This document shows, piece by piece, positions 1 to 9,189 of a stretch of DNA of 64,000 nucleotides (the stretch's first letter is position 1; every line of letters begins with the position of its first letter). The translations under genes were made by a program, and so were the position numbers. The stretch covers positions 1 through 64,000 of the forward strand of contig NZ_JAHYCB010000009.1 of the NCBI RefSeq assembly GCF_019430945.1, written 5' to 3'. This DNA is from Neorhizobium populisoli. Its GTDB lineage: Bacteria; Pseudomonadota; Alphaproteobacteria; Rhizobiales; Rhizobiaceae. The notes beneath the pieces were generated by a model. The model did not search any database, was not told the DNA's origin, and worked only from the letters and a program-made list of their open reading frames with translations.

Positions 1-632
1 CCAATCCGTGACTAATCACTTTGTTCTGAATCGACGAGAACTCACTCGGTACCAACCGCATCACTGCGCCAGGTACCTGGTGTTCTCATATCAAAACGTG
101 ACCGTCACTTTGTCTTCTAGAAGATCCTCGCTAGAGGATCCGCGAGACGCCGCCGACCACGTTTCTCTTTCTTCTCATATTCAATTGTCAAATAACCGAC
201 GATCATTCTGCATCAGCAAAAACCGTCTCTATAATCAGCAAAACCACTAAGACAGAGTTACCTTCGAGACCAAACCGTAATCCGGTCCCAGCAGCATCTC
301 AGCCAACTTTTTAGCGATTTTTCCAGAACGAAAGAAGTCGTCGCCTGCAGCGCCGCCGCCCTCGTTCTGTGAAGCGGGTTATAAGGGCCACTCCACACAA
401 CGTCAACAACGAAGATTCATAAAACTGAAAAAATTAGATAAGTGCCTGAAATGGAAGAGTTATTCTGATTTTTTTGGGTTTTGGCTGCATTAATAATCGT
501 TAACGACGCGATGCTTGGCATATGTATATAATGTCAATCAAGCCGATCATGCTGAAATGCTCTTCGCCTGGCATTCTTGTGCATCCACGGGGAAACATGC
601 GATAGCGGAGGCATTCCGAAACTCTTCCGAAA
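1..632. other. AT-richer non-coding stretch upstream of purC
   Basis: No convincing gene is visible. One 80-codon open frame on the plus strand at 8-250 has a low-complexity, Ser/Arg/His-rich composition and no ribosome binding site, so I do not call it. Base composition is clearly lower in GC than the coding sequence that follows. Short palindromes lie at 113-142. A TATAAT hexamer at 527-532 could be a -10 box for purC, but I see no good -35 at the right distance. The stretch could hold the promoter and leader of purC or an unrecognised small RNA. Confidence 0.5.
113..142. repeat. two adjacent short palindromes
   Basis: TCTTCT (113-118) is followed after 2 bases by its reverse complement AGAAGA (121-126). 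GATCCTC (125-131) is followed after 4 bases by GAGGATC (136-142). The two palindromes overlap by two bases. There is no T-run, so a terminator is unlikely. A protein-binding site or chance are the alternatives. Confidence 0.4.
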
Positions 633-1592
633 GTGGCTGCCGTGCGCGTACTCTCCGATGCCTTCATCCCTGAATTGCCGAACGCCTATCGCGGCAAGGT
701 ACGTGAGAATTACGATCTGCCGGACGGCAACCGCATCATTATCGCAACCGATCGCCTGAGCGCATTTGACCGTATCCTGACGTCCATCCCTGACAAGGGC
801 CACATCCTGACCCAGACTGCCCGCTACTGGTTTGAAGCGACGAAGGACATCTGCCCCAATCACGTCGTCGCTTATCCCGATCCGAATGTCGTGATCGGCA
901 AGCGACTGGACATCCTGCCGGTCGAGATCGTCGTGCGTGGTTATCTAGCCGGCACGACAGGCACCTCGCTTCTCACCCTCTATAAGAAGGGAGAGCGCAA
1001 CATGTATGGCCTGCATCTGCCAGACGGGCTGAAGGACAACCAGATTCTCCTGCAGCCGGTGATCACGCCGACCAGCAAGGCGTTCGACGGTAGCCATGAC
1101 GAACCGCTCACACCCCAGGAGATCATCGACCACAAGCTGCTGACGGCTGAACAATGGGAGACGTTGTCCCGTTATGCGCTCGCATTGTTCGCGCGTGGCC
1201 AGGAACTTGCCGCCAAGCGTGGCCTGATCCTCGTGGATACCAAATACGAGTTCGGCACCGACGAGACAGGCAAGATCATTCTTGCCGACGAGATCCATAC
1301 GCCCGACAGCAGCCGCTACTGGATTGCCGACGGCTATGACGAGGCCTTCCGCGCCGGCAGCCGGCCGAAAAGCTTTGACAAGGATTTCATTCGTGCCTGG
1401 GTCGTCGAGCGATGCGACCCTTATAAGGATGACATTCCGGAAATTCCGGCCGAGCTCGTCGAGGAAACCGCCGAGGTCTATCGCACCGCTTATGAGACGA
1501 TCACCGGCGAGACCTTTATACCGGATCAAAGCGGCGAAACGGTTCTCGATCGTATCCGCACAAATCTCGCGCCCTATTTCAACGTCCGTTGA
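633..1592 (+). CDS. purC: phosphoribosylaminoimidazole-succinocarboxamide synthase
   Basis: Cytoplasmic SAICAR synthase of de novo purine synthesis; it condenses CAIR with aspartate using ATP. The sequence carries the family hallmarks in order: KVRENYD near the N-terminus, ATDRLSAFD, VRGYLAGT, TPTSKAFD and the signature PDSSRYW followed by SFDKDFIRAW. The product is about 319 residues, the longer Ade1-like form common in alphaproteobacteria. The first in-frame start is GTG at 633. A second GTG at 642, giving MRVLSDAF, matches the N-terminus I remember for rhizobial homologues and may be the true start; neither has a strong Shine-Dalgarno. It stands alone, 45 bases before a TetR gene on the same strand, with no functional link to it. 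Confidence 0.95.
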   Translation: MAAVRVLSDAFIPELPNAYRGKVRENYDLPDGNRIIIATDRLSAFDRILTSIPDKGHILTQTARYWFEATKDICPNHVVAYPDPNVVIGKRLDILPVEIVVRGYLAGTTGTSLLTLYKKGERNMYGLHLPDGLKDNQILLQPVITPTSKAFDGSHDEPLTPQEIIDHKLLTAEQWETLSRYALALFARGQELAAKRGLILVDTKYEFGTDETGKIILADEIHTPDSSRYWIADGYDEAFRAGSRPKSFDKDFIRAWVVERCDPYKDDIPEIPAELVEETAEVYRTAYETITGETFIPDQSGETVLDRIRTNLAPYFNVR

Positions 1593-1637
1593 AGCGCGAT
1601 CCCGCAATCCTATCTGGCAAAAAAACACGAGGCGATA

Positions 1638-2240
1638 GTGCGTAGACCACGGCGCAAGGCGGAAGAGACACGGGAGGATATCCTCTCGACGGCCGAGACC
1701 CTGTTTCGCGAACAGGGCATCGCCAAATGCTCGATCGCCGACGTCGCCCATGCGCTTCACATGTCGCCGGCCAATATTTTCAAGCATTTTCATTCCAAGG
1801 CGGCCTTGGCGGATGCGATCTGCGATCGGCATATCAACCGCATGATCGGCCGATTCGGCACGCTGGACGAGGTGGCGCCGGCGCCGGAGCGCCTAGTGAT
1901 CGTCGTGCGCAAGCTGATGGAAGCGCATCTCCAGGACATCAAGGACAACCCTTATCTTTTCGAGATGATCTTCCTGATGTCGGAAGCGGATCTACCGAGC
2001 GGCCGGCACTACAAGGAGCTGATCGAGGGGCTTTTCATCAAGCTCGTCCGCCATGGCGTCGAGAGCGGCATCTACAAATGCCGCGACATCGAATCGACCA
2101 GCCGGCACGTCTCCGCGGCCTTTGCGAGCGTGCTTCACCCGGTGCTTCTGGTGAAATCCGATGAGGCTGAATTGCACGAGCGATGCGATGGTCTTGCCGA
2201 ACTTGTGAATGCTGCGCTGCAAAACCCGCTTGCAAAGTGA
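1638..2240 (+). CDS. TetR/AcrR-family transcriptional regulator
   Basis: A 200-residue DNA-binding repressor. The N-terminal 55 residues form the TetR helix-turn-helix (TREDILSTAETLFREQG, then IADVAHALHMSPANIFKHF). The rest is a helical ligand/dimer domain without a recognised ligand signature. Translation starts at GTG 1638 with CGAGG just upstream. It lies 150 bases before an RND efflux operon on the same strand, the usual arrangement for a drug-responsive local repressor. A perfect 9-base inverted repeat spanning its stop codon (2234-2263) lies between it and the pump genes and is the likely operator. The inducing ligand cannot be told from the sequence. Confidence 0.9.
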   Translation: MRRPRRKAEETREDILSTAETLFREQGIAKCSIADVAHALHMSPANIFKHFHSKAALADAICDRHINRMIGRFGTLDEVAPAPERLVIVVRKLMEAHLQDIKDNPYLFEMIFLMSEADLPSGRHYKELIEGLFIKLVRHGVESGIYKCRDIESTSRHVSAAFASVLHPVLLVKSDEAELHERCDGLAELVNAALQNPLAK

Positions 2241-2263
2241 CGATTTGTAATTTACGTCACTTT
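2234..2263. promoter_or_regulatory. candidate TetR operator upstream of the RND operon
   Basis: AAAGTGACG (2234-2242) and its exact reverse complement CGTCACTTT (2255-2263) are separated by 12 AT-rich bases. The site overlaps the end of the tetR gene. A further GTCAC/GTGAC pair (2256-2260 and 2272-2276) extends the symmetry. Position and symmetry fit a repressor-binding site for the neighbouring TetR protein; binding itself is inference. Confidence 0.55.
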
Positions 2264-2391
2264 TAACACATGTGACGCTGGCCGAAGCTTCTCGGCCGGC
2301 CGCCACTGTTCTGTCTGCTTAAGACGGGTTAACCTCCTGCATTTCGCCCCGGCAAACGGCCTGGGCGACTATCCCCGACGCTTTGCCTTGG

Positions 2392-3582
2392 ATGAACGCC
2401 ATGACCGGACGCAAACTGATCCTGCCCCTGATTTTCTCCGTGGCGCTCGCCGCCTGCAGCGATTCGGGCCAGAAGGCCGCCGGTAACGGCCAGGCGGGAG
2501 GCGTACCGGCCCGACCGCCGCAGCCGGTCAGCGTTATCGTGATGAAGAAGTCCGATTATCCGATCACCTCGATCCTGCCGGGGCGTGCATCGGCATTCCA
2601 GATCGCCGATATCCGGCCCCGGGTGGCGGGCGAAATCAAGGAAATCGCCTTCAAGCAGGGCAACGAGGTAAAGGCCGGCGATCTTCTCTACAAGATCGAA
2701 GACAGTACCTATGCGGCCGAAGTTGCGCAGGCTAAGGCTACAGTTTCCAAGGCGGAAGTCAGCATTCCGGCCGCCCAGGCCAACCTCAATCGCTATGAGC
2801 GGCTGGTCAACAGCGGCGCGACGCAGATCGAATATGAGAACGCCCGTGTGACGCTCCTGCAGGCGCAGGCGGATGTCGAGCAGGCGAATGCCGCCCTCAA
2901 CGCTGCACAGATTAATCTGAACCTCACCGAAGTTCGCGCGCCTTTCGACGGCGTGACGTCGATTTCGAATGTCAGCATCGGCAATATCGTTACCGCCAAC
3001 CAGACGACGGCGCTGACGACGCTGCGCAAGATCGACCCGATCTATATCGACCTGATCGATTCGAGCACCAACCTGCTGGAATTGCGCGCCGCAATGGCGT
3101 CGGGCCGTCTCAGCGGTGATCCGCGCAAGGCCGATATCCGCCTTTCGCTGGAGGACGGCACCGAATACAAGCAGACCGGCAAGCTCGACATGTCCGATAT
3201 GGCCGTCAGCGAAACGACCGGTACCTACCAGATCCGTGCCCTTTTCGATAATCCGAACGACATGATCCTGCCGGGCACCTATGTCCGCGCCACCGTGACG
3301 CTCGGCAACGAGAACGGCTACCTCATCCCGCAACGCGCCGCGACCCGCAATGCGCGCGGCGAGCTATCCGCCAAGTTCGTAACCGCCGAAAACAAGGTCG
3401 AGACCCGCATTTTCCCAGCCAGCACGGTATCCAACAACAACTGGCTGGTGACGCAGGGCATCAATGACGGCGACAAGCTGATCGTCGATGGTTTCCAGTG
3501 GATCGCCGACGGCGCGACGACCGCTCCGGTGGAAGTGACGATCGATGCCAAGGGCCTGGTCGTCGAACCGCCGAAGCCGTGA
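2392..3582 (+). CDS. RND efflux periplasmic adaptor lipoprotein (AcrA/MexA family)
   Basis: Membrane fusion protein linking the inner-membrane pump to the outer-membrane channel. Residues 1-20 are a lipoprotein signal with lipobox LAAC, so the mature protein is anchored by a lipidated Cys in the inner membrane and faces the periplasm. Then come the HlyD-like barrel/lipoyl halves (IRPRVAGEIKEI, later VRAPFDGV), a long alpha-helical hairpin rich in Ala/Gln/Glu, and a C-terminal beta-barrel. About 396 residues, normal for the family. ATG 2392 and ATG 2401 are both possible; a TTG at 2383 is less likely, and none has a strong ribosome binding site. First gene of the three-gene pump operon. Confidence 0.93.
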   Translation: MNAMTGRKLILPLIFSVALAACSDSGQKAAGNGQAGGVPARPPQPVSVIVMKKSDYPITSILPGRASAFQIADIRPRVAGEIKEIAFKQGNEVKAGDLLYKIEDSTYAAEVAQAKATVSKAEVSIPAAQANLNRYERLVNSGATQIEYENARVTLLQAQADVEQANAALNAAQINLNLTEVRAPFDGVTSISNVSIGNIVTANQTTALTTLRKIDPIYIDLIDSSTNLLELRAAMASGRLSGDPRKADIRLSLEDGTEYKQTGKLDMSDMAVSETTGTYQIRALFDNPNDMILPGTYVRATVTLGNENGYLIPQRAATRNARGELSAKFVTAENKVETRIFPASTVSNNNWLVTQGINDGDKLIVDGFQWIADGATTAPVEVTIDAKGLVVEPPKP

Positions 3583-3631
3583 TCATCAGGCACAACAGAT
3601 AAAAGACGAAACGCGGCAAGGAATTTATTGA

Positions 3632-6600
3632 ATGGCCAAGTTCTTCATTCGGCGACCGGTCTTCGCCTGGGTCATCGCGATCGTCATCATGCTGGGCGGC
3701 GCGCTTGCCATCGCGACGCTCTCCATTTCGCAATATCCGGACATCGCGCCCACCACGGTGCGCATCACGGCAAGCTATAATGGTGCGAGCGCCGAGACCG
3801 TCGAGAAATCGGTGACATCGATCATCGAGGACGGCATGACCGGCCTCGACGACCTCACCTATATGACCTCGGCTTCCTCGACCGGCCGCGCGACCGTGTC
3901 GCTGACCTTCGGCACCAGCATCATGCCCGATATTGCGCAGGTGCAGGTGCAGAACAAGCTGCAGCTCGTGCAATCGCAGCTTCCGGATGTCGTCCAGCAG
4001 GCCGGCATTGAGGTTGCGCGCTCGACATCCAGCATCCTGATGGTCGGTGCGCTGGTCTCGACCGACGGCAAGCGCTCTTCCGTCGATCTCGGCGATGTCT
4101 TTTCGACCAGCATCGAAGACCAGGTAAAGCGTCTCGAAGGCGTCGGCAGCATCGATATCTTCGGTTCCGGCTACGCCATGCGTGTCTGGCTCGATCCCTA
4201 CAAGCTGCAGAAATACCAGTTGACGGCGGCCGACGTGACTTCTGCGATCCAGTCGCAGAACACCCAGGTTTCGGTCGGTTCGCTCGGCGGGCTTCCGGCC
4301 GTCGAAGGTCAGCAGCTCAACATCACCATGACCGCCCAGAGCCAGCTGACGACGGTCGACGAATTTGAGCGAATCATCCTGAAGGTCGAGCAGGACGGCG
4401 CGACCGTGCGTCTTTCCGATGTCGCCCGCGTCGAGATCGGCCAGGAAAGTTACGGTGGCAATTCGCGCCAAAACGGCCTGCCGTCAACGGGTTTTGCCGT
4501 CAACCTCGCAACCGGTGCCAATGCACTCGATACCGCCGCGCTCGTTCGCGCCCAGCTGACAAAGCTGGCGCCGAACCTGCCGCAAGGCGTCGAGATTACT
4601 TACCCCTACGACACCACGCCGTTCGTCGAACTGTCGATCGAAAAGGTCGTTCACACGCTGATCGAGGCGATCATCCTTGTCTTCGTGGTTCTTCTCATCT
4701 TCCTGCAGAACCTGCGTGCGACGATCATCCCGATGATCGCCGTTCCGGTCGTTCTGCTCGGCACGTTCGGCATCCTCGCGGTCGCGGGATATTCGATCAA
4801 TACGCTCACCATGTTCGCGATGGTTCTGGCAATCGGCCTGCTTGTCGACGACGCGATCGTCGTGGTCGAAAACGTTGAGCGAATCATGGACGATGAGGGA
4901 TTGAGCCCTCTCGAGGCGACCGAAAAGTCGATGGACGAAATCACCGGCGCCATCATCGGCATCGCGCTGGTTCTGACCGCCGTGTTCATTCCGATGGCCT
5001 TTTTCGGTGGCTCGACCGGCATCATCTATCGCCAGTTCTCGATCACCATCGTCTCCGCCATGCTTCTCTCCGCGCTGGTGGCGATCGTGCTGACGCCGGC
5101 GCTTTGCGCCACGATGTTGAAGCCGATCAACCACGAGAAGAAGCGCCGCGGCATCGGCGCGATGTTCAACCGCGGATTCGACAAGACCACCAAGGGCTAT
5201 ACCTCGACGGTCGGTTTTCTTCTCAAGTGGCCCCTGCCGGTCATGGTGCTGTTTGCGATCGTCGTCGGCGGTTGCGCCTGGTTCTTCACCAAACTGCCGA
5301 GCTCTTTCCTGCCGCAAGAAGACCAGGGCGTTCTACTGACGATCATCCAGACGCCGGTCGGCGCCACGACGCCGCGTACCGACGAAGCCGTCAAGAAGGT
5401 CGAGACCTATTTCCGCGAGCAGGAAAAGGACAATGTCGAGACAGTGTTCGGCGTCCTCGGGTTCAGCTTTGGCGGCAGCGGCCAGAACAACGCAATCGTC
5501 TTCACCAAGCTGAAGGACTTTGCGCTGCGCACCAAGCCTGAACAGGGGGCGGCAGCCGTCGTGCAGCGCGCCAGCCGTTACTTCTTCACGATCCGCGATG
5601 CGCAAGTCTTCGCTCTTCTGCCACCGGCCATCCAAGGCCTCGGCACGTCGAGCGGCTTCTCCATGTATCTGGTCGACAGCGGCAATAACGGCAATGCGGC
5701 GCTGACCCAGGCTTCCCAGCAGCTGATGCAGGCAGGCGCGACCAATCCGAACATCAGTTCGCTGCGCAGCAGCACCCAGCGTTCGGAAACCCAGCTGAAG
5801 ATCCTGCTCGATCAGGAGAAGCTCGGCGCCATGGGTGTCGATCTCGCCTCCGTCAACTCGATGCTGGCAACGATCTTTGCCGGCCGCGACGTCAACGACT
5901 TCACGCTGAACAACGAGCTGAAGCCCGTCTATGTTCAGGGGGACGCCCCCTTCCGCATGCAGCCGGACGACCTGAAGCACTGGTTTGCCCGCAACAATGC
6001 CGGCGAGATGGTGCCCTTCTCCTCGTTCAGCACGGTGCAATGGATCAGCGGCACACCGCAGCTCGCCCGCTACAACGGAACGAGCGCCATCCCGCTCGAC
6101 GGCGCGGCAGGCCCCGGCGTCAGCACCGGTCAGGCCATGGACGAGATGGAGCGCCTGACGGCGCAGTTGCCGGGCGGTTATACCGTCGCCTGGCAGGGCA
6201 TCTCCTATCAGGAGCGGCTGTCCGGCTCGCAGGCTCCGATGCTTTACGCCCTGTCCGTCCTGATCGTCTTCCTTTGCCTGGCGGCACTTTACGAAAGCTG
6301 GTCGGTGCCCTTCTCGGTCATTCTGGCTGTGCCTGTTGGCGTGCTCGGCGCACTGACGGCTGCGCATTTCTTCGGGCAGGCGAACGACGTTTATTTCAAG
6401 GTCGGCCTGCTGACGACGATCGGGCTAGCGGCGAAAAACGCCATCCTGATCGTCGAATTCGCCAAGGACCGGCAGGAGGTGAACGGGCTGAGCCTGATCG
6501 ATGCGACGCTGGAAGCGGCCCGCCTACGTCTTCGCCCGATCGTGATGACCTCACTGGCCTTCATTCTCGGCGTGGTGCCCTTGGCAATCGCCACGGGTGC

Positions 6601-6745
6601 CGGCTCCGCGGCGCAAAACGCGATCGGTATCGGCGTGCTGGGTGGTATGCTTTCTGCAACACTCCTCGGAATTTTCTTTGTACCGTCCTTCTTTGTTGTT
6701 GTCCGCCGGTTATCAAACCGTAAAAAACAGACAATATCAGGTTAA
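3632..6745 (+). CDS. RND multidrug efflux pump, inner-membrane transporter (HAE1/AcrB family)
   Basis: A 1037-residue proton-driven drug exporter of the AcrB/MexB type, the trimeric core of the tripartite pump. It starts with the characteristic FFIRRPVFAWVIAI helix. It has two large periplasmic loops and twelve predicted membrane helices. The proton-relay Asp pair of TM4 is present (LLVDDAIVVVENVER, near 405-408), as is the TM10 Lys (GLAAKNAILIVEFAK, near 935). ATG 3632 is preceded by AAGGA nine bases upstream. It lies 49 bases after the adaptor gene and 134 bases before the outer-membrane channel gene. Substrate range cannot be read from sequence. Confidence 0.96.
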   Translation: MAKFFIRRPVFAWVIAIVIMLGGALAIATLSISQYPDIAPTTVRITASYNGASAETVEKSVTSIIEDGMTGLDDLTYMTSASSTGRATVSLTFGTSIMPDIAQVQVQNKLQLVQSQLPDVVQQAGIEVARSTSSILMVGALVSTDGKRSSVDLGDVFSTSIEDQVKRLEGVGSIDIFGSGYAMRVWLDPYKLQKYQLTAADVTSAIQSQNTQVSVGSLGGLPAVEGQQLNITMTAQSQLTTVDEFERIILKVEQDGATVRLSDVARVEIGQESYGGNSRQNGLPSTGFAVNLATGANALDTAALVRAQLTKLAPNLPQGVEITYPYDTTPFVELSIEKVVHTLIEAIILVFVVLLIFLQNLRATIIPMIAVPVVLLGTFGILAVAGYSINTLTMFAMVLAIGLLVDDAIVVVENVERIMDDEGLSPLEATEKSMDEITGAIIGIALVLTAVFIPMAFFGGSTGIIYRQFSITIVSAMLLSALVAIVLTPALCATMLKPINHEKKRRGIGAMFNRGFDKTTKGYTSTVGFLLKWPLPVMVLFAIVVGGCAWFFTKLPSSFLPQEDQGVLLTIIQTPVGATTPRTDEAVKKVETYFREQEKDNVETVFGVLGFSFGGSGQNNAIVFTKLKDFALRTKPEQGAAAVVQRASRYFFTIRDAQVFALLPPAIQGLGTSSGFSMYLVDSGNNGNAALTQASQQLMQAGATNPNISSLRSSTQRSETQLKILLDQEKLGAMGVDLASVNSMLATIFAGRDVNDFTLNNELKPVYVQGDAPFRMQPDDLKHWFARNNAGEMVPFSSFSTVQWISGTPQLARYNGTSAIPLDGAAGPGVSTGQAMDEMERLTAQLPGGYTVAWQGISYQERLSGSQAPMLYALSVLIVFLCLAALYESWSVPFSVILAVPVGVLGALTAAHFFGQANDVYFKVGLLTTIGLAAKNAILIVEFAKDRQEVNGLSLIDATLEAARLRLRPIVMTSLAFILGVVPLAIATGAGSAAQNAIGIGVLGGMLSATLLGIFFVPSFFVVVRRLSNRKKQTISG

Positions 6746-6879
6746 CGCCGGTCGCCTGACCGGTCACCTATCAGCACCCTGCCAGTTTGGTTCGCTGGCC
6801 GGGGCGGAGCGCAAGCGACGCGATCATGACGGTCGTGCTCAAGAACCACCGAAGTGTTTGATCGGACATATGGAATAAG

Positions 6880-8334
6880 ATGATGTTATTCGTTCGTGTT
6901 GTGGCTCCCCTTACTACCGCTCTTTTGCTCTCGGGCTGCGTCCTCGGCCCGGACAATTCCCCTCCGGAAATCGCTCTTCCGGGCAAGTTTGCCGAAGCCG
7001 GCAAGACCAGCAATGGCGACGTTTCGCAGGTTGCCTGGTGGAAGGCGTTTAACGACAGCCGTTTGAACGGCTACATGCAGCAGGGCGTCGGCCAGAATCT
7101 TGACGTGCAGCAGGCGGCCGAACGCATCAATCAGGCCAAGGCGGCTGTCATTTCGGCGGGCGCGGGCGGGCTTCCGTCACTCGATCTCGGAGCTTCCGCC
7201 GATCGCAGCGGCACAAAGGGCATCGGCGATACGGCCGACCCGGTCAATGGCCGTCCTGCAACCAACGTGTCCGGCCAGCTGAGCGCCGCCTGGTTCCTCG
7301 ATCTCTTCGGCCTCTACAAGCGGTCGAGAGAGGCGGCAAACGCCAATCTCGATGCGGCCTATGCCAGTGTCGATGTGGCGCGCCTGTCGCTGCTGTCGCA
7401 GGTCGCCTCTGCTTATATCGACGTCCGTTATTACCAGGAGCGCATCGCAATCGCGAATGCGAACCTCAACTCCCGCCGCGAGACGCTCAACCTCACCAAG
7501 CTGCAGCTTGATGCCGGCGCGGCTTCCCGCCTGGATGTCGTCCAGTCCGAAGGTCTGGTGAATTCGACGCTGGCCGAACTGCCGGGTCTCGAAACCCAGT
7601 TCCGCCGGGCGGCGCATCGCATCGCAACGCTGCTCGGCATGCCGGCTTCGTCGCTCGTCGCCGAGCTTCAGCGCGCTTCTCACCAGCCGACTGCCCGCTT
7701 CAACTCCTCCGCGGGCGTTCCTGCAGACCTGATCCGCAACCGTCCGGACATCCGCGCTGCAGAACGTCAGCTCGCCGCAGCCGGCGCCCAGATCGGCGTT
7801 GCGGAGGCCCAGCTCTACCCGGCGATCTCGCTCGGTGGATCGATCACGCCTTCCTTCACCAAGACGGCTTCCGGCAAGACCAGCCTCTTCAGCTGGTCCT
7901 TCGGCCCGCAGCTGAGCCTGCCGATCTTCGACGGTGGCGCACTCAAGGCAAACCTTTCCTCGCGTGAATCTGAGGCTCGCGAAGCCTATCTGGCCTGGAA
8001 GCAAACCGTTCTCAGCGCCGTCGAAGAGGTCGAGAACGCGTTGGCTGCCGTCAACCGCGATCGCCGCACGGTCAGCGCCCTCCAGGCAACCGTCAAGTCC
8101 TACGGGGAAGCCCTGCAGCTCGCCACCGCCAGTTATCGCGATGGTGCGTCTTCGCTGCTCGACGTCCTCGACGCCCAGCGCCAGGTCTCGACGGCTCAGG
8201 CAAGCCTTGCCCAGGCAGTCCAGCAGGTTGCACAGGATTACGTTGCGCTCAACGTCGCCATCGGCGGCGGTTACGGCTGGGGCGCCACCGCTCCCGCCAA
8301 GGCAGCCAACACCAAGCTCGTCCTCAAGGATTGA
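6880..8334 (+). CDS. outer-membrane efflux lipoprotein (OprM/NodT family)
   Basis: The outer-membrane channel of the RND pump, 484 residues. A lipoprotein signal with lipobox LLSGC is followed by two repeated outer-membrane efflux domains. Family signatures seen include WWKAFND near residue 50, SAAWFLDLFG, PADLIRNRPDIRAAERQLAAA in the middle and SLLDVLDAQRQ near the C-terminus. Start ATG 6880 or the adjacent ATG 6883. It completes the adaptor-pump-channel set in the usual order, so the system should be self-sufficient. A strong hairpin terminator follows. Confidence 0.94.
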   Translation: MMLFVRVVAPLTTALLLSGCVLGPDNSPPEIALPGKFAEAGKTSNGDVSQVAWWKAFNDSRLNGYMQQGVGQNLDVQQAAERINQAKAAVISAGAGGLPSLDLGASADRSGTKGIGDTADPVNGRPATNVSGQLSAAWFLDLFGLYKRSREAANANLDAAYASVDVARLSLLSQVASAYIDVRYYQERIAIANANLNSRRETLNLTKLQLDAGAASRLDVVQSEGLVNSTLAELPGLETQFRRAAHRIATLLGMPASSLVAELQRASHQPTARFNSSAGVPADLIRNRPDIRAAERQLAAAGAQIGVAEAQLYPAISLGGSITPSFTKTASGKTSLFSWSFGPQLSLPIFDGGALKANLSSRESEAREAYLAWKQTVLSAVEEVENALAAVNRDRRTVSALQATVKSYGEALQLATASYRDGASSLLDVLDAQRQVSTAQASLAQAVQQVAQDYVALNVAIGGGYGWGATAPAKAANTKLVLKD

Positions 8335-8380
8335 AACCATGGCCGGGTTTCCTGGCCATCCTTCTTCCTTTTATCCAAAG

Positions 8381-8416
8381 AAAAACCCTCCGAAGCATCG
8401 CTCCGGAGGGTTTTTT
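8381..8416. terminator. bidirectional intrinsic terminator
   Basis: AAAAACCCTCCG pairs with CGGAGGGTTTTT around an 11-base loop, with T-runs on both strands. It sits between the convergent efflux operon and efp and can serve both. Confidence 0.93.
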
Positions 8417-8443
8417 ATGGATTGAACGCGAATGAACCGATGA

Positions 8444-9013
8444 TCAGTTCTTGGCGCGTTCGACATAGGAATTGTCTTCGGTCGCGATGACCACGCGGGT
8501 GCCGGCATCGATATGCGGCGGAACCGCCGTACGAATGCCGTTCGACAGCATGGCCGGCTTGTAGGAGGACGACGCCGTCTGGCCCTTCACGACCGGTTCG
8601 GTTTCGACGATCTCGAGCGTGACGTGGCGCGGCAGCTGGATTGCCAGCGCAATACCTTCATGCATCGAAAGGATGCAGGTCATGCCTTCCTGGAGATAGG
8701 CCTTCTGATCACCCATCGTATCGACATCCACGACAATCTGGTCGTAGTTTTCCGGGTTCATGAAGTGGAAGCCTTCGCCGTCTTCATAAAGGAACTGGTG
8801 GTTGACGTCTTCGACGAACGCGCGTTCGACCTGCTCGGTGGTGCGCCAGCGCTCCGACACCTTTACGCCGTCAACGATGCGGCGCATGTTGACCTGAGTG
8901 ACCGGGGTGCCCTTGCCAGGGTGGAAGTTCTCGGCGGTGAGAACCACGTAGAGCTTTCCGTCGACGTCGATGACGTTGCCCTTGCGGACAGAAGAAGCGA
9001 TGATCTTGACCAT
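8444..9013 (-). CDS. efp: elongation factor P
   Basis: A 189-residue translation factor that rescues ribosomes stalled at polyproline. Three beta-barrel domains are recognisable: KOW-like domain I at 1-65, the OB domain from about 66, and the C-terminal OB domain ending in IDAGTRVVIATEDNSYVERAKN. The loop HPGKGTP places a lysine at residue 34, the site that EpmB and EpmA convert to beta-lysyl-lysine in E. coli. The two modification enzymes are encoded divergently 177 bases away, which strongly supports that this copy is the modified form. No EpmC hydroxylase gene is in the window. Confidence 0.97.
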   Translation of the reverse strand: MVKIIASSVRKGNVIDVDGKLYVVLTAENFHPGKGTPVTQVNMRRIVDGVKVSERWRTTEQVERAFVEDVNHQFLYEDGEGFHFMNPENYDQIVVDVDTMGDQKAYLQEGMTCILSMHEGIALAIQLPRHVTLEIVETEPVVKGQTASSSYKPAMLSNGIRTAVPPHIDAGTRVVIATEDNSYVERAKN

Positions 9014-9189
9014 GGGTTTCCTTATGTGCCTGACGGCTTGTCACTGCCGAAAATGCGTCGTAGAGGACCGAATGATAACCGGCCCAAGGGACGACCCTCG
9101 GGATTCAATGTCTGTTTTCCGGGCGCACGTATCCTAAAATCGCGCAAAGTGGAAGCCTTGCCGGGCAGAACCGGCGAAGAAAGCCATAA

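Noticed and set aside
113..145. Cloning-vector polylinker remnant (CTAGAGGATCC-like)
   Set aside because: The match is short and the flanking bases do not continue as a known polylinker. Chance restriction-site clustering is enough.
8..250. 80-codon plus-strand open frame
   Set aside because: Low-complexity composition, no ribosome binding site and no family likeness.
4484..5317. Long minus-strand open frame inside the RND pump gene
   Set aside because: His/Asp/Arg-rich shadow of a well-supported transporter on the other strand, with no ribosome binding site.
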